A stretch of DNA of 13,817 bases from Chromera velia (taxonomy: Eukaryota > Sar > Chromeraceae): contig JAHBMJ010003016.1 in NCBI GenBank assembly GCA_018398765.1, positions 1-13,817 on the forward strand, in the 5' to 3' direction. The notes under the pieces were generated by a model. It searched no databases and was not told the DNA's origin. It saw only the letters and a program-made list of their open reading frames with translations. Shown here in pieces: positions 1-7,973 of the stretch (position 1 is its first letter; every line of letters begins with the position of its first letter). The position numbers and the translations under genes are program-made.

Positions 1-261
1 CCCCGGGAGTTTCAATTTATGGGCAACACCAGCTTCAAAGCTCTTGTCCGCCCGTGTCTTCCTCTGTCTCTGTGTGAATGTAGGAGTGAGCAGGCGATCA
101 AGAGAGTCGACTGAGCACAAGAGAGGAAAATGGGTCCACGGAGATTTGGCTGGCAGAGGTGCATCCGACTTCCTTCTGACAGCCTGCCTGAATGGATCAG
201 TGAATGTGTGTGTGAGAGGACGGATGGAAGGATGCATGGGTGGATTTATTTGTGTATGCAG
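1..261 (+). other. Intron (and possibly an earlier exon) of the XPG-like gene
   Basis: This stretch precedes the first supported exon. The last ~60 bases (TGGATTTATTTGTGTATGCAG) look like an intron 3' end. An open frame runs through it, but its translation (VNVCVRGRMEGC and similar) is not XPG-like, so I treat it as intron. The first ~45 bases could hold the end of the preceding exon, but I could not match them to the I-region. Confidence 0.5.
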
Positions 262-510
262 GCGTGCGGTGGAGCGGTACTCCCTTCAAGGCATTCATGA
301 GGGACTCGGCTGTGGACCCTCGGAGCTCTGTCTGCTGGCCATGTGCCTTGGGTGTGATTACTCCGTGGGGGTCCGGGGCGTGGGTATCGTGAACGGGTTG
401 GAGGCCGTGAGGGCATTCAGGACTCTGGAGGGGATGCGGGAATGGAGGCAGTGGGCAGAGGCTTTCAGGCTGAGGGGCGTTGCCGAGAAAGATAATGACC
501 CCGTCAGAAA
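262..510 (+). CDS. XPG-like gene, exon with I-region end and helix-hairpin-helix
   Basis: The acceptor TGCAG ends at 261 and the donor GTCAGC starts at 511. The frame reads VERYSLQGIHEGLG, then LCLLAMCLGCDYSVGVRGVG, then WRQWAEAF. The end was chosen because the two leftover bases (AA) plus the first base of the next exon restore a Lys codon in the conserved basic stretch. The alternative donor at 503 breaks the frame. The frame stays open to the left and right, but that translation is not XPG-like. Confidence 0.85.
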
Positions 511-3500
511 GTCAGCTAGAAAGCTAGGGCGTTCTTTGCTCTGCTTCTCTCTCTTCAACAATTTGTATCTGCATGGCCGCATACATAAATGTATGCATGC
601 ACGGCCCTTTTTCGCTCTCCGTATGTATAGCTTCGTCTTTGTATGTGTTTTTGTCTGATAGGCCAACTAAACTGTGTCTACGTGCATCCCGGAGCGATCG
701 ATGTTTTGAAGGTCTCAACAACCTGCATGCATATACTTACCAGAACGAGAAATGTTGCGAACCATTTTTCTTTCGTCTCTGATGGACGGAAATGGAAATA
801 AATATACTTCCACAAAAAACAACTACGCACGCATGCATGCAAACAAATGTGTATCTATTGCCTGACTGACTGCATCAAACAAGAAGTCGCAGTCTCTCAC
901 AAAATGGACGCCCCTGAATGCATGTTTCCAAATAGCAGCGTGTGTATGCTGCTCCATATGTCGATTGCAGAGCGTACAAGGAGTCGCACAAAAACTACAA
1001 ACTGCAGATGACCTTCCCGGATGACTTCCCTTCTGTCGAAGTGTGGAACTGTCTGAACACGCCGGTGGTCGACAACTCCACGGTCGGTCGGTCAGTCGGT
1101 CGGTCGTTTCGCGGGATCGATCGATCGATCGAATCAGGGTCCGCTTCTGGATCGATCCAATTGACTGACTTACTGACAACCCTTTATGCATGCCCTGCGT
1201 CATTGGGGATGAGTTGATTTCAAATTTAGACAGACAGACAGACAGACTATATCGTCTTTTCTTTGCTTTACTTTTTCGCTTCCTTTCTTTCTGACAGACA
1301 AAGAGACAGACAGAGAGACAGACCGCTCTGTATCACCCACCCGGTTCCTGTCTGTGCCTCTCTCTGCCTGCAGGAGAGGTTCAGCTGGGCCCCTCCCGAC
1401 AAAGAGTCGATCATTCGCGTGATGTCCTCCATCACGGGCATGACAGAAGAGGACGTCAGTCAGTGAGTGTGCCTGCCTGCCTGCCTCGTTGCGTAAGTGC
1501 ATGAGTGACGGCTCTGTTCCGAAGCCCCAAACGACTGCGGGTTCTTTAAGGCTCACGGAAAGAGACAAGACAAGAAAAGAAACGAAAACAAAATGAGACG
1601 CGTGTATCTGTATGTGGGCACATGGGCCCAGCTTAGTCGGCCATCTGGGTAGGCAGATAGAGACCGTCATTGGGCAGTTAGTCTCTCTCTCTCTCTGTAT
1701 GTATGTATGTATGTATGTATGTATCTATGTATGTGAGTGTGCGTGTGCGTGTTTGTCGGTGTGTCTGCGTGAAAGTGCAGAGAAGTATGAAAAAGTGTCG
1801 ACACATCGACCGGAAGACTCTAGGGGAAGAGAAGCAATCCAACCATGTAGCCTGTGCACGCAAACACATGTAGCCTGTGCACGCAAACACATTTTCTGTT
1901 TTGTTTTCTGTAAGTGATTGATCGATCGATGAAACATGCAGGTCGAACAACAACTTGACCCCGTCATTCAGGCGCAGCAGCGACAGCCCCTCGTCCAACC
2001 CCGCATTGACGCGTTTCTGCACCTGCAGCCGAATCCGGTCAGTCAGTCAGTCTGTGGCTCGCTCATGCGGGACGGATGACGACTTCGATCCTAATTCTCC
2101 CTTTCAATCTGTTTGTCTGTTTGTCTGTCTCAGTTTATGTGTGCCTCCATGAGCCTTTGGATTGATCGGTCGATCTTTCACTGGTCAGCAGCAAGCAAAT
2201 TAAGAAGCGGACCTTCCTCTGTCATGCCATTACGTCCGTGAGCTGCGCCCCCTTTCTTCTGCAGATGGGGCCGGACGCGTCTGGCACTGATGACCAAGTG
2301 GCCAAAATCCGGTCTCGCCGTATGGCCGCAGCCGTGCACTCACTGCGCAACAGGCAGCGTGCCGGTGTGCGTGGTCGGGGTGCGGGAGGAAAAGGGAGGG
2401 GAAGAGGAAGAGGAAGGGGGGGACGAGAGGGACCGGAGGACGGGGAAGAGAATGAAGGGGGTCGGGAGGAGGAAGAGGCTGCGGTCCCCCCTGCATCCTC
2501 ATCATCGTCATCGGCTGCTGCTGCTGTAAGTGGAAGTGGAAGGGGGTTGGGTAGAGGCACTGAGGGGAGAAGTGGTGCAAAGAAATCCTTGAGAAGGGAA
2601 GCTCCAGCTCAAAGGGCGGGAGAGTTCCCCCCTGCGATCGTTGACTCCTCAGATGAAGAGAGCCTCCACGAAGGATCTTGTGTTCAGGCCGGCGAAGAGA
2701 TCAGAGAGGGAGGAGAAGAGGGAAATGAGCACCTTAGTCTTGACCAAGAGGGAGAGGGAGAGAAGGAAGAGGGAGAGGACTTGTTGGGCCCTCAACTTGA
2801 AGCTTTGTTGGCCGAGCAACCTCAACAGAAAGCGAGTGGAAGGGGAAAAGGCGGAACACGGAGGGGGGGAGCAGGGAGAGTTGGTAAGAAAGACGCGGAC
2901 GCCAGGGGAAGGGCTCTTGGTGATTCAAAAGGGGGCCTACCTTCCTCTGCCGTTGCCGCAGAGACTAGCACCCAGACGGAGAGCAAAGAGAGAGGAAGAG
3001 GGAGGGGAAGAGGAAAGGGGAGGGGGGGAGGAGGGCGCAAGGGCGCTCAAGAAGATCCTAACGGGAAAGCCATGACGAAGGGAGGGAACGGAAAAGCCGC
3101 AGCAAAAAAGAAGCCCAAAGCCTCAGCAGGCTCCGCGTCTGTCTCTGCTTCTTCTGCGAGTGCGAGTTTATCCTCTGCCCAGCTTCACACTGGCTGTACC
3201 GAAGCCATCGATCTGACTGAAGACGCGATCGATGAACAAGAAAACCCCATAATAAACAGCAGAGACAACCCCACAGTTGCAGCCATTGGGGGCGAGGGAG
3301 CGAGGGAAATTCAAAAGGAGCAGGAAGGGGTAGAGAGGAAAGACAAAGAAGAAAGCTTTGGTAGAGGAAGGGCGCGTGCAAGGTCTGAAGTTGAACTAGA
3401 GGTCGAGGTAGACGGGACGGGAGAAAAAGATGATGGGATCGAGCATGACGCTGTAGATGAACGAAACGCCGAGGAAGAATGCAACGAAGAAGACGAAGAT

Positions 3501-3542
3501 GATCTTTTTGATGCCGCTATGGAAAGCGAAGAAGATGAATGA
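262..3542 (+). CDS. XPG/Rad2-family structure-specific DNA-repair endonuclease, 3' five exons (5' partial)
   Basis: Proposed join 262-510, 971-1082, 1374-1454, 1942-2037 and 2265-3542 encodes 604 residues to a TGA stop; all junction phases agree (2,0,0,0). The protein is the C-terminal part of an XPG/Rad2/ERCC5-type flap nuclease, which in nucleotide excision repair cuts the damaged strand 3' of the lesion in the nucleus. Exon 1 carries the end of the I-region and the helix-hairpin-helix (LGCDYSVGVRGVGIVNGLEA); the Asp at 356-358 matches the last metal-binding acidic residue of the family. Exon 2 has FPS...LNTPVVDNS and exon 3 FSWAPPD, both typical of the nuclease-core end. Exon 4 has a PIP-box-like QPRIDAFL. 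Exon 5 begins with the conserved helix DDQVAKIRSRRM, then a long low-complexity tail. The first G (262) completes a codon from an upstream exon not in the window. The family fit is by motif order and recall, not by a search. FEN1 or EXO1 are less likely because of the RIDAF and IRSRRM blocks. Confidence 0.85.
511..970 (+). other. Intron 1 of the XPG-like gene
   Basis: 460 nt, GTCAGC to TTGCAG. It contains several ATGCAT/GCATGC palindromic words (about 590-601, 722-731, 830-842, 916-923). The open frames in it are spurious. Confidence 0.75.
971..1082 (+). CDS. XPG-like gene, exon with FPDDFPS...PVVDNS
   Basis: The acceptor ATTGCAG ends at 970 and the donor GTCGGTCGG starts at 1083. The reading AYKESHKNYKLQ, then FPDDFPS, then LNTPVVDNST matches the block after the helix-hairpin-helix of XPG proteins (basic helix, F-P-x-P/S, then P-x-VD). 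The donor lies at the start of a GTCG/GTCA tandem repeat; 1083 is the choice that keeps phase 0 with the shortest exon. Confidence 0.8.
1083..1373 (+). other. Intron 2 of the XPG-like gene
   Basis: 291 nt. It starts with a GTCG/GTCA tandem tract (1083-1110), followed by a GATC repeat (about 1117-1131), a CAGA repeat (about 1230-1246) and a pyrimidine-rich 3' half ending CCTGCAG. Confidence 0.75.
1374..1454 (+). CDS. XPG-like gene, exon with FSWAPPDKESI
   Basis: The acceptor GCCTGCAG ends at 1373. The reading ERFSWAPPDKESIIRVM, then GMTEED fits the F-x-W-x-x-P-D element that starts the last helical part of the XPG core. The donor GTCAGT at 1455 gives phase 0 and joins to the next exon as EED-VEQQLDP. 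The stronger-looking GTGAGT at 1463 would shift the next exon out of the frame holding the PIP-like motif, so it was not used. Confidence 0.75.
1697..1734. repeat. TGTA/TATG tetranucleotide microsatellite
   Basis: About nine near-perfect TATG units with one TATC interruption, located in intron 3 of the XPG-like gene. Confidence 0.85.
1844..1889. repeat. Perfect 23-bp tandem duplication in intron 3
   Basis: The word beginning CATGTAGCCTGTGCACGC occurs twice in a row with a 23-bp period and no mismatch, which indicates a recent duplication inside the intron. Confidence 0.9.
1942..2037 (+). CDS. XPG-like gene, exon with PIP-box-like motif
   Basis: The acceptor ACATGCAG ends at 1941 and the donor GTCAGT at 2038 opens a GTCA repeat. 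The exon is 32 codons, phase 0 at both ends. It reads VEQQLDPVIQAQQ, then QPRIDAFLHLQ. The R-I-D-x-F element is the conserved XPG/Rad2 site overlapping a PCNA-interacting (PIP) box; here the last two positions are FL rather than FF. This frame is hidden beneath a longer spurious frame beginning at 1955. Confidence 0.8.
2038..2264 (+). other. Intron 4 of the XPG-like gene
   Basis: 227 nt, starting with a GTCA tandem tract (2038-2052) and ending in a pyrimidine run plus TTCTGCAG. A TCTGTTTGTCTG-type repeat lies at about 2108-2131. Confidence 0.75.
2265..3542 (+). CDS. XPG-like gene, terminal exon: conserved helix plus RG-rich/acidic tail
   Basis: The acceptor TTCTGCAG ends at 2264; the exon runs 425 codons to TGA at 3540-3542. 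It opens with GTDDQVAKIRSRRMAAAV, matching the K/R-I-x-S-x-R-hydrophobic helix of XPG. About 380 residues of disordered tail follow: two RG/RGG clusters (about 2370-2440 and 2985-3045), Glu-rich runs, a Lys/Ala-rich patch (about 3060-3130), a Ser/Ala run, then AIDLTEDAIDE (about 3199-3231). The end is acidic, with DDLFDAAMESEEDE. The tail is typical of nuclear proteins and longer than I expect for the family. The ATG at 2265 is internal, not the gene start. Confidence 0.85.
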   Translation: MGPDASGTDDQVAKIRSRRMAAAVHSLRNRQRAGVRGRGAGGKGRGRGRGRGGREGPEDGEENEGGREEEEAAVPPASSSSSSAAAAVSGSGRGLGRGTEGRSGAKKSLRREAPAQRAGEFPPAIVDSSDEESLHEGSCVQAGEEIREGGEEGNEHLSLDQEGEGEKEEGEDLLGPQLEALLAEQPQQKASGRGKGGTRRGGAGRVGKKDADARGRALGDSKGGLPSSAVAAETSTQTESKERGRGRGRGKGRGGGGRKGAQEDPNGKAMTKGGNGKAAAKKKPKASAGSASVSASSASASLSSAQLHTGCTEAIDLTEDAIDEQENPIINSRDNPTVAAIGGEGAREIQKEQEGVERKDKEESFGRGRARARSEVELEVEVDGTGEKDDGIEHDAVDERNAEEECNEEDEDDLFDAAMESEEDE

Positions 3543-4226
3543 ATGCCCTGCATGTTTTAAGTTGCTCATGAGTCATGTTTTCTTTTCTTGTTGCAGCTAA
3601 TGTTGCAGTCAAATCAGATCAATTGCCGGCTCTAGTGCCGAATTCGCCGATGAATAATCGCTTGGTCAATTAAGTATTTGAAAAAGACACATAAGGATGC
3701 GTGTCATATTCCCAGGCCCTCCACTACATTTTTTGAAAGATCTTTCGTGGATTGAATTAATTTGTTTTTTAATCTATCTTCTTTTCTCATTTCAACGTAG
3801 TTATAAAAAAATACACAAGATTCTATACAATTAAGATTCTAACTATTTGCCTAGCTTAGCTTAGCTGATTAATTGCAGCCTAATTTCTAGGGATTACAAT
3901 AAATTTATTCTTAAACGATTTTCTTATATATTTTTGGGACTTGAAATTTAGTTATACTAATATTTTCTATGTTATTTTCTGGTTATAACTTGTAAAACAA
4001 CTAAAAACTCTAGCTAGTGAAACTTTTTAGCCAGGTCGTTTTTTTATTTATTCTGGCATTTACTGTAATTATTTCAGTAAAACTGATACCAAAAATTAAT
4101 TTAATTAAATTTGCTTGATGTTGTAAGCTGAAAATCGTTTAGCCTAGGGTCTGGCCAAAGTTATAAAAGCCGATTTAGTCGTTTACAAGCCTAGTTGCAA
4201 CTTGCAAACATAATGGTTGTGACTTC
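3543..4226. other. AT-rich non-coding stretch downstream of the XPG-like gene
   Basis: No supported gene. Composition changes sharply after the TGA at 3542: the sequence becomes AT-rich with TAGCT/AGCTTAG words and stop codons in every frame. A possible AATAAA signal at about 3899 is far from the stop codon, so the poly(A) site is uncertain. A 16-base word, AATAAATTTATTCTTA, near 3899 recurs near 9375 in the other AT-rich flank. Confidence 0.6.
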
Positions 4227-4697
4227 AATTTAGTGTGAATTGGTATTGCTAGTATGCTACTAGTAAGTTAGTCGACCAACCAGTTAGTCTAATTGAGTAT
4301 ATGCACGAGTTGGTACTAAGGTGGTCCCAAGTTGGTCCAATTTAATCTGAATTAGTATTAAGTTGGTCCCAAGTTGGATTAATTTGGTGTGAGTTGGTAT
4401 TAAGTTGGTCGCCGATCCCAAGTTAAATCAAGTTGATCCAATTTGGTGTGAGTTGATCTCAAGTTAGTCCCAAGTTGGATCAATTTGGTGTGAGTTAGTA
4501 CCAAGTTGGTCTAACTTAGTGGAAGTTAATATCAAGTTAGTCCCAAGTTAGTCCAATATTTGGTATGAATTGGTACTAAGTTGGTATCAAGTTGGTCTAA
4601 TTTGGTGCAAGTTGATCCCATTAGCAAGTTGGTACCAAGTTGGTCCAATTTATTGTGAGTTAGTATTAAAGTGGTCCTATAAGTTGGTCTAATTGGG
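4227..4697. repeat. Degenerate ~42-bp minisatellite (AAGTTGGTCC words)
   Basis: About ten to eleven diverged copies of a ~42-bp unit. Each unit combines AGTTGGTACC, AAGTTGGTCC, CAAGTTGGTC and CAATTTGGTGTG; the unit itself is built of ~10-bp AAGTTGGT sub-repeats. The clearest copies are between 4307 and 4620. Copies differ by transitions and small indels (for example an insert near 4411-4432). The array ends a few bases before the reverse-transcriptase relic begins. The minus-strand frame at 4532-4801 is a shadow of the repeat. Confidence 0.85.
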
Positions 4698-4712
4698 TCT
4701 GCATGACGGTAG

Positions 4713-5782
4713 GTATGGTACGCAGACAATGTGTCCTGCCTCGGCAGGCTAGTGATGATTAAGGAATGGTACCGCACAGTGCTGCAGAAGGGTTTGGCCA
4801 CAGGCTACTTCCCCGAGCCTGATAAGACAATTCCCGCAGTCCCCGCACAGTTTGTGGAAGAAGCCAAGAGGGTGTTTGCCCAGTTTTTACCTAAGGAAGA
4901 GGGGGAGATTTCAAAGGAAATGACCATAGTAACAGGGTGTAGACTCCTAGGAGGATTTATGGGAGATGAAACGAAGAAAGAGAAGTGGGTAGGAAAGAAG
5001 GTGGAAGAGTTTGTGAAGAGAATGGAGAGAGTGGCTGAAGCAGCTGTGCACGCACCCCAGGAAGCGTACACGGCGTACGTTAAGTCACAACAACGAGAGT
5101 GAGGGTTCCTGCAGAGGGTTACACAGGTAAGGAGGGAACAGTTTGATCCCCTCGAGGCAGCCATTCGTGACAAGCTACTCTCAGCCTTGCTGTTCGGGAG
5201 GCCCCGCGACAGCCCCCCCACCGCCAGTTAGATGGATGAAAGAGGTGAGTACACTGCCAGTTAGACTGAGGGGGATGGCGATTGACAATCCTAAGACAGA
5301 AGGGGGAGAAGCGAGAGCGATATCTCAAACAGCAACCAGAGAGCTCACAGAGCCTCACATAGGCTATTCGAGAAGGAAGAGAGATAGAGGAGGAAAAAGA
5401 AAGAGAGGAAAGGAAGGAGGCCCGCAAAGAGCACAGCAAGAGGAAGAGGGCGGAGGAGAAAGAAAAATGGGAGAGGGTGAAAGAAACGGAAGTTCCGGGG
5501 GTGACGGGGGAGCAGAGGAGAGCAGTCAGAGACGCAAAGGCAAAAGGATACTCGGGATGGCTCAGTGTGGTCCCACAAGAAGCGGACGACATGCTCCTTA
5601 ACCCGGAAGAGTTCCGAGATGTTCTCACTCTCAGACTACGCTACCAATTCAAGGCGTAGGGACTCCAAGACAAGAGGAATTATGAGGGGTATGGGGGTAG
5701 TTGGGAGCTGCAGCACGCCCTCAACAGTTACTGCAAGAGAAGGGAACATGTCAGGAGGAGATACAACGAGATCATACAATGA
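4713..5782 (+). pseudogene. 5'-truncated, frameshifted reverse transcriptase of a retroelement
   Basis: The relic starts at the RT catalytic motif: VWYADN at 4713-4730, where active enzymes have YADD. Part 1 (to 5228) reads ATGYFPEPDKT, then VTGCRLLGGFMGDE, then FLQRV and LLSALLFGR, with a TGA at 5100-5102 replacing an expected Trp. Part 2 (about 5245-5360, next frame) reads LPVRLRGMAIDNP, then TEPHIG. Part 3 (5363-5782, third frame) has a Glu/Lys-rich helix, AKAKGYSGWLSVVPQE, LNPEEFRDVLTLR, then, past a TAG at 5657, LQHALNSYC and RRYNEI. This order matches the back half of a retroelement polyprotein I recall from many protist and invertebrate genomes; YADD suggests a non-LTR type. There are at least two frameshifts and two internal stops, so it is not functional. 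All sequence upstream of YADD is missing. Confidence 0.8.
4719..4730 (+). other. RT catalytic motif, mutated YADD to YADN
   Basis: Tyr-Ala-Asp-Asn is encoded in the frame of the RT relic. The second catalytic Asp of the family is Asn here, which should abolish polymerase activity. In-frame stops at 4704 (TGA) and 4710 (TAG) lie just upstream. Confidence 0.75.
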
Positions 5783-6515
5783 GGTAAACTAGGCGTAGTG
5801 TGACCTGGCAGAGCTGGTGTTCGCGTCGGTAGTAGGAAGGGGGGAGCCAGTCTAGGGGGGGCACTTTAGCCGGTTACACCATGGTTACTGACTCTACACC
5901 CCCCCCTACAATGTGCGACATGTAACCATCAGTCAAAAGTGGTGCCAATTGATTAGTTACGTTTGATTACTTACAAAACTGGCTTCAAGATTGTTAAATA
6001 ATTCAGGTTATGGTCAAAAATGATGTGTCACACTCACTTTGCCCCCAAACTAGGCCCCCAAATCCCCTGTAACCGGGTAACCCGTAACCTTTTTTGACCC
6101 CCCTCAAAAATGAAGTAACCTCCCTCAAGAAGCATTGAAACGTGTTCTAAACATCATTTTGAATGTTTTTAAAAGTTAAAAATTTGGTCGGTTACTGAGC
6201 TTAAAATGCTTGTAACCGGGTAACCTGTAACCTCTTTGTATAACAAAGATAAAAAGGGGGTAACCCCAAGTAATCACATAGCCTTCACTTCAAAAACATC
6301 AGATTTTGACGTAACTTGACCAAGTGGAGCTCCAGGTTGGCTTGTCAACAGAACAATAATTTAAAAACAAACAAAAGAAGACAAAAAGTTTTCACGCTTC
6401 TGACTTATCGATGGAGATACCACAACACCTCTCGATTGATGCCCCTCCCCCCTCTTTGGCTCAACGCCGTCTACCAGGAATCTCGAAAGGTTCCCCAGTA
6501 CTGGTCGTCTGACTC
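5783..6515. repeat. GTAACC/GGTTAC-rich non-coding stretch
   Basis: No gene is seen. The word GTAACC or its complement GGTTAC occurs about ten times between 5872 and 6266. It forms two diverged copies of a cluster TGTAACCGGGTAACC, then YGTAACCT, at 6068-6095 and 6211-6237. GGTTAC copies lie at 5872, 5883 and 6189. An 8-bp inverted pair ATGGTTAC/GTAACCAT lies at 5881-5888 and 5922-5929. C and G runs are also present (5837-5862, 5899-5906). It may be the 3' non-coding part of the retroelement or an independent repeat. Confidence 0.6.
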
Positions 6516-7172
6516 TTAGATTGGGGGACCCCCAGGTTGAGGTAGAGGGATATTCGGGGTCTCTGTTGTTTCTTCATGTTGCTTCGGGACATCCTCTGTC
6601 GGAGATGCAGAGGTGGCACAACCGGTGGGGTCACTTCGGAATTGCCACCAGTGTAGTTTGTCTACACCCCCTTTCTTCTTCGCCTTGCAAGCTTGTTGCT
6701 TTTCTGCTTTCTTCTGCCATTTTGGAATGCACGTGGCAGAAGAAGAAGGAGGCAACGCTGTGCTGCTGGTAGGCTCAGGCATAATCTGTTGGGTGGCTAG
6801 GAAGGGGGCACGGCTCTCGTCTCTCACCTGAGCGGTCGGAGACGGGGAGATAAACGCACTCTCAGTCATGGTTGCAGATGACTGTGCTAGGGGCACTAGT
6901 GCGTCCACCTAGTCATTTGGATTGGAAGGACTGGGAGAAGCTTACAATTTGGATTGATAAGCGGTTTCGGGTGCAGCAGAGACAGCAGAGACGGGAGAAC
7001 AGTGAAGTCCCTCTCCATCTTCATCAACTGCAACAGGGGAGACGGCTTCAGGCTGGTCATCAGATCGGATACAACGAGGGACGTCTTTGCATGGCGAAGG
7101 ATCGGATGGGGCCCCTGCATTTGGGTGACTTGCGTCGGGGCTGGAAGAGGAGGCAGGGATGCTTACCTCTGG
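6516..7172 (-). pseudogene. Continuation of the 7973 minus-strand frame beyond three in-frame stops
   Basis: Past the TAG at 7173-7175 the same frame stays protein-like and Ser/Pro-rich (PEVSIPASSSSPDASHP and further), stops at TAA 6942-6944 and TAG 6909-6911, then runs open for about 130 codons to 6516, again Ser/Thr/Pro-rich with a basic block (WQKKAEKQQACKAKKKGG). Same frame, same composition and no frameshift suggest one original reading frame broken by point mutations; all three stops are one C-to-T change away from Gln codons. Alternatively GTAAGC sites at about 7166 and 6945 could be donors, but no TGCAG acceptor follows as in the host genes. Confidence 0.45.
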
Positions 7173-7973
7173 CTAAATTTCTTCTGGCATGCATGTTCGA
7201 CTACGTGCACGACGACGCGCACTAGGATGTGCCTTCTTTTTCTTTTCCTTCGATTCCCCTTGGAGGGGAAGAGGGGTACTTTGCTGGGAGGGAGGGAAGA
7301 CAGGATGCTCCTTCATGCGTGAGGGCACCTCTTCTTTCACCTCAGTCGCCTCCCGAGGCACAGGAGATGGCTGCCCTGCCACGCTGTCACACCAGACAGG
7401 GGAACGTACAGGGTTGAGAGACGGGGTAGGGGCAGAGCCACGGCTACCTCCGTTTTCGGTTGCTGGGGGCTGCTCACACGCAGCGTCAGAGGAAGAGAGT
7501 TTAACAGAAGGAAGAGAGGGCATCACTTCGACCTTAACGACGGTGGAAGGAGATTCTGCACCAACTTGGGCAGGAGCTGGATACTGGAGTCTGTGTAGGG
7601 GGGCGGATGTCAAACACAGAGGATCAACGTAGGGGGGAAGGGTAGTCTCGTCTTTATCACCCCCATCTGCATCTGCAGTCTCACCCTTCACATCCCCAAC
7701 TGCTTCTGCAACACAGACGTCTTCAATGGTGGAAGAGGATGGGGCATGGGAACGCCGTTTTCCCCGGCGGGTCTTTTTCGGTTTTGTCTTCGTCTCGACG
7801 CCGGAGCGGGCCACAAAGGAAGTCTTCTGCAAGACGTTCAAAAATTCTTTGGCCGCACGGAGGAGGTCCAAGAACGTCCCCTCACACACGGTCACCGGAG
7901 AGAGCAGGACCAACGCACAGGCCTGCTGTAGATTTCCTACAGACGCCAGAACGCGAGGAAGAACGGAAGTCAT
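7173..7973 (-). CDS. Hypothetical Ser/Pro-rich basic protein, 266 codons, probably a decayed element ORF
   Basis: The longest frame in the AT-rich island, reading leftward from ATG at 7973, the first Met after an in-frame TGA at 8010-8012. Residues 1-50 are hydrophobic and helical (VLPRVLASVGNLQQACALVL, then FLDLLRAAKEFLNVL). A basic patch follows at 61-74 (KTKPKKTRRGKRR), then an acidic stretch (87-110), a long Ser/Pro/Glu region (111-235) and a second basic patch at 242-259 (KEKKKKAHPSARRRARSR). No family is recognised. A gag/ORF1-like role would fit the layout (helical start, disordered basic tail) but is only a guess. It runs opposite to the RT relic, so it is not simply part of the same copy. 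A host gene with introns is the alternative. Confidence 0.45.
   Translation of the reverse strand: MTSVLPRVLASVGNLQQACALVLLSPVTVCEGTFLDLLRAAKEFLNVLQKTSFVARSGVETKTKPKKTRRGKRRSHAPSSSTIEDVCVAEAVGDVKGETADADGGDKDETTLPPYVDPLCLTSAPLHRLQYPAPAQVGAESPSTVVKVEVMPSLPSVKLSSSDAACEQPPATENGGSRGSAPTPSLNPVRSPVWCDSVAGQPSPVPREATEVKEEVPSRMKEHPVFPPSQQSTPLPLQGESKEKKKKAHPSARRRARSRTCMPEEI

Larger units (their letters stand above)
1455..1941 (+). other. Intron 3 of the XPG-like gene
   Basis: 487 nt, GTCAGT to ATGCAG. It includes a CCTG repeat (about 1481-1495), a TATG/TGTA tetranucleotide tract (about 1697-1734), a perfect 23-bp tandem duplication (1844-1889) and a GATC repeat just before the acceptor (about 1917-1930). 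Confidence 0.7.

Noticed and set aside
44-658. 204-codon + frame as a single-exon gene
   Set aside because: Only 262-510 is XPG-like; both ends of the frame are Cys/Val-rich intron translation, and clear splice sites bound the middle.
2222-2580. Pro/Ser-rich minus-strand frames opposite the XPG-like tail
   Set aside because: They are the complement of Gly/Arg/Glu-rich coding sequence, so shadows of the + strand exon.
4227-4697. CRISPR-like array
   Set aside because: The units are contiguous and diverged with no unique spacers, in a eukaryotic context; it is a minisatellite.
5119-5628. 169-codon minus-strand frame
   Set aside because: Ser/Leu-rich shadow of the Glu/Lys-rich RT relic.
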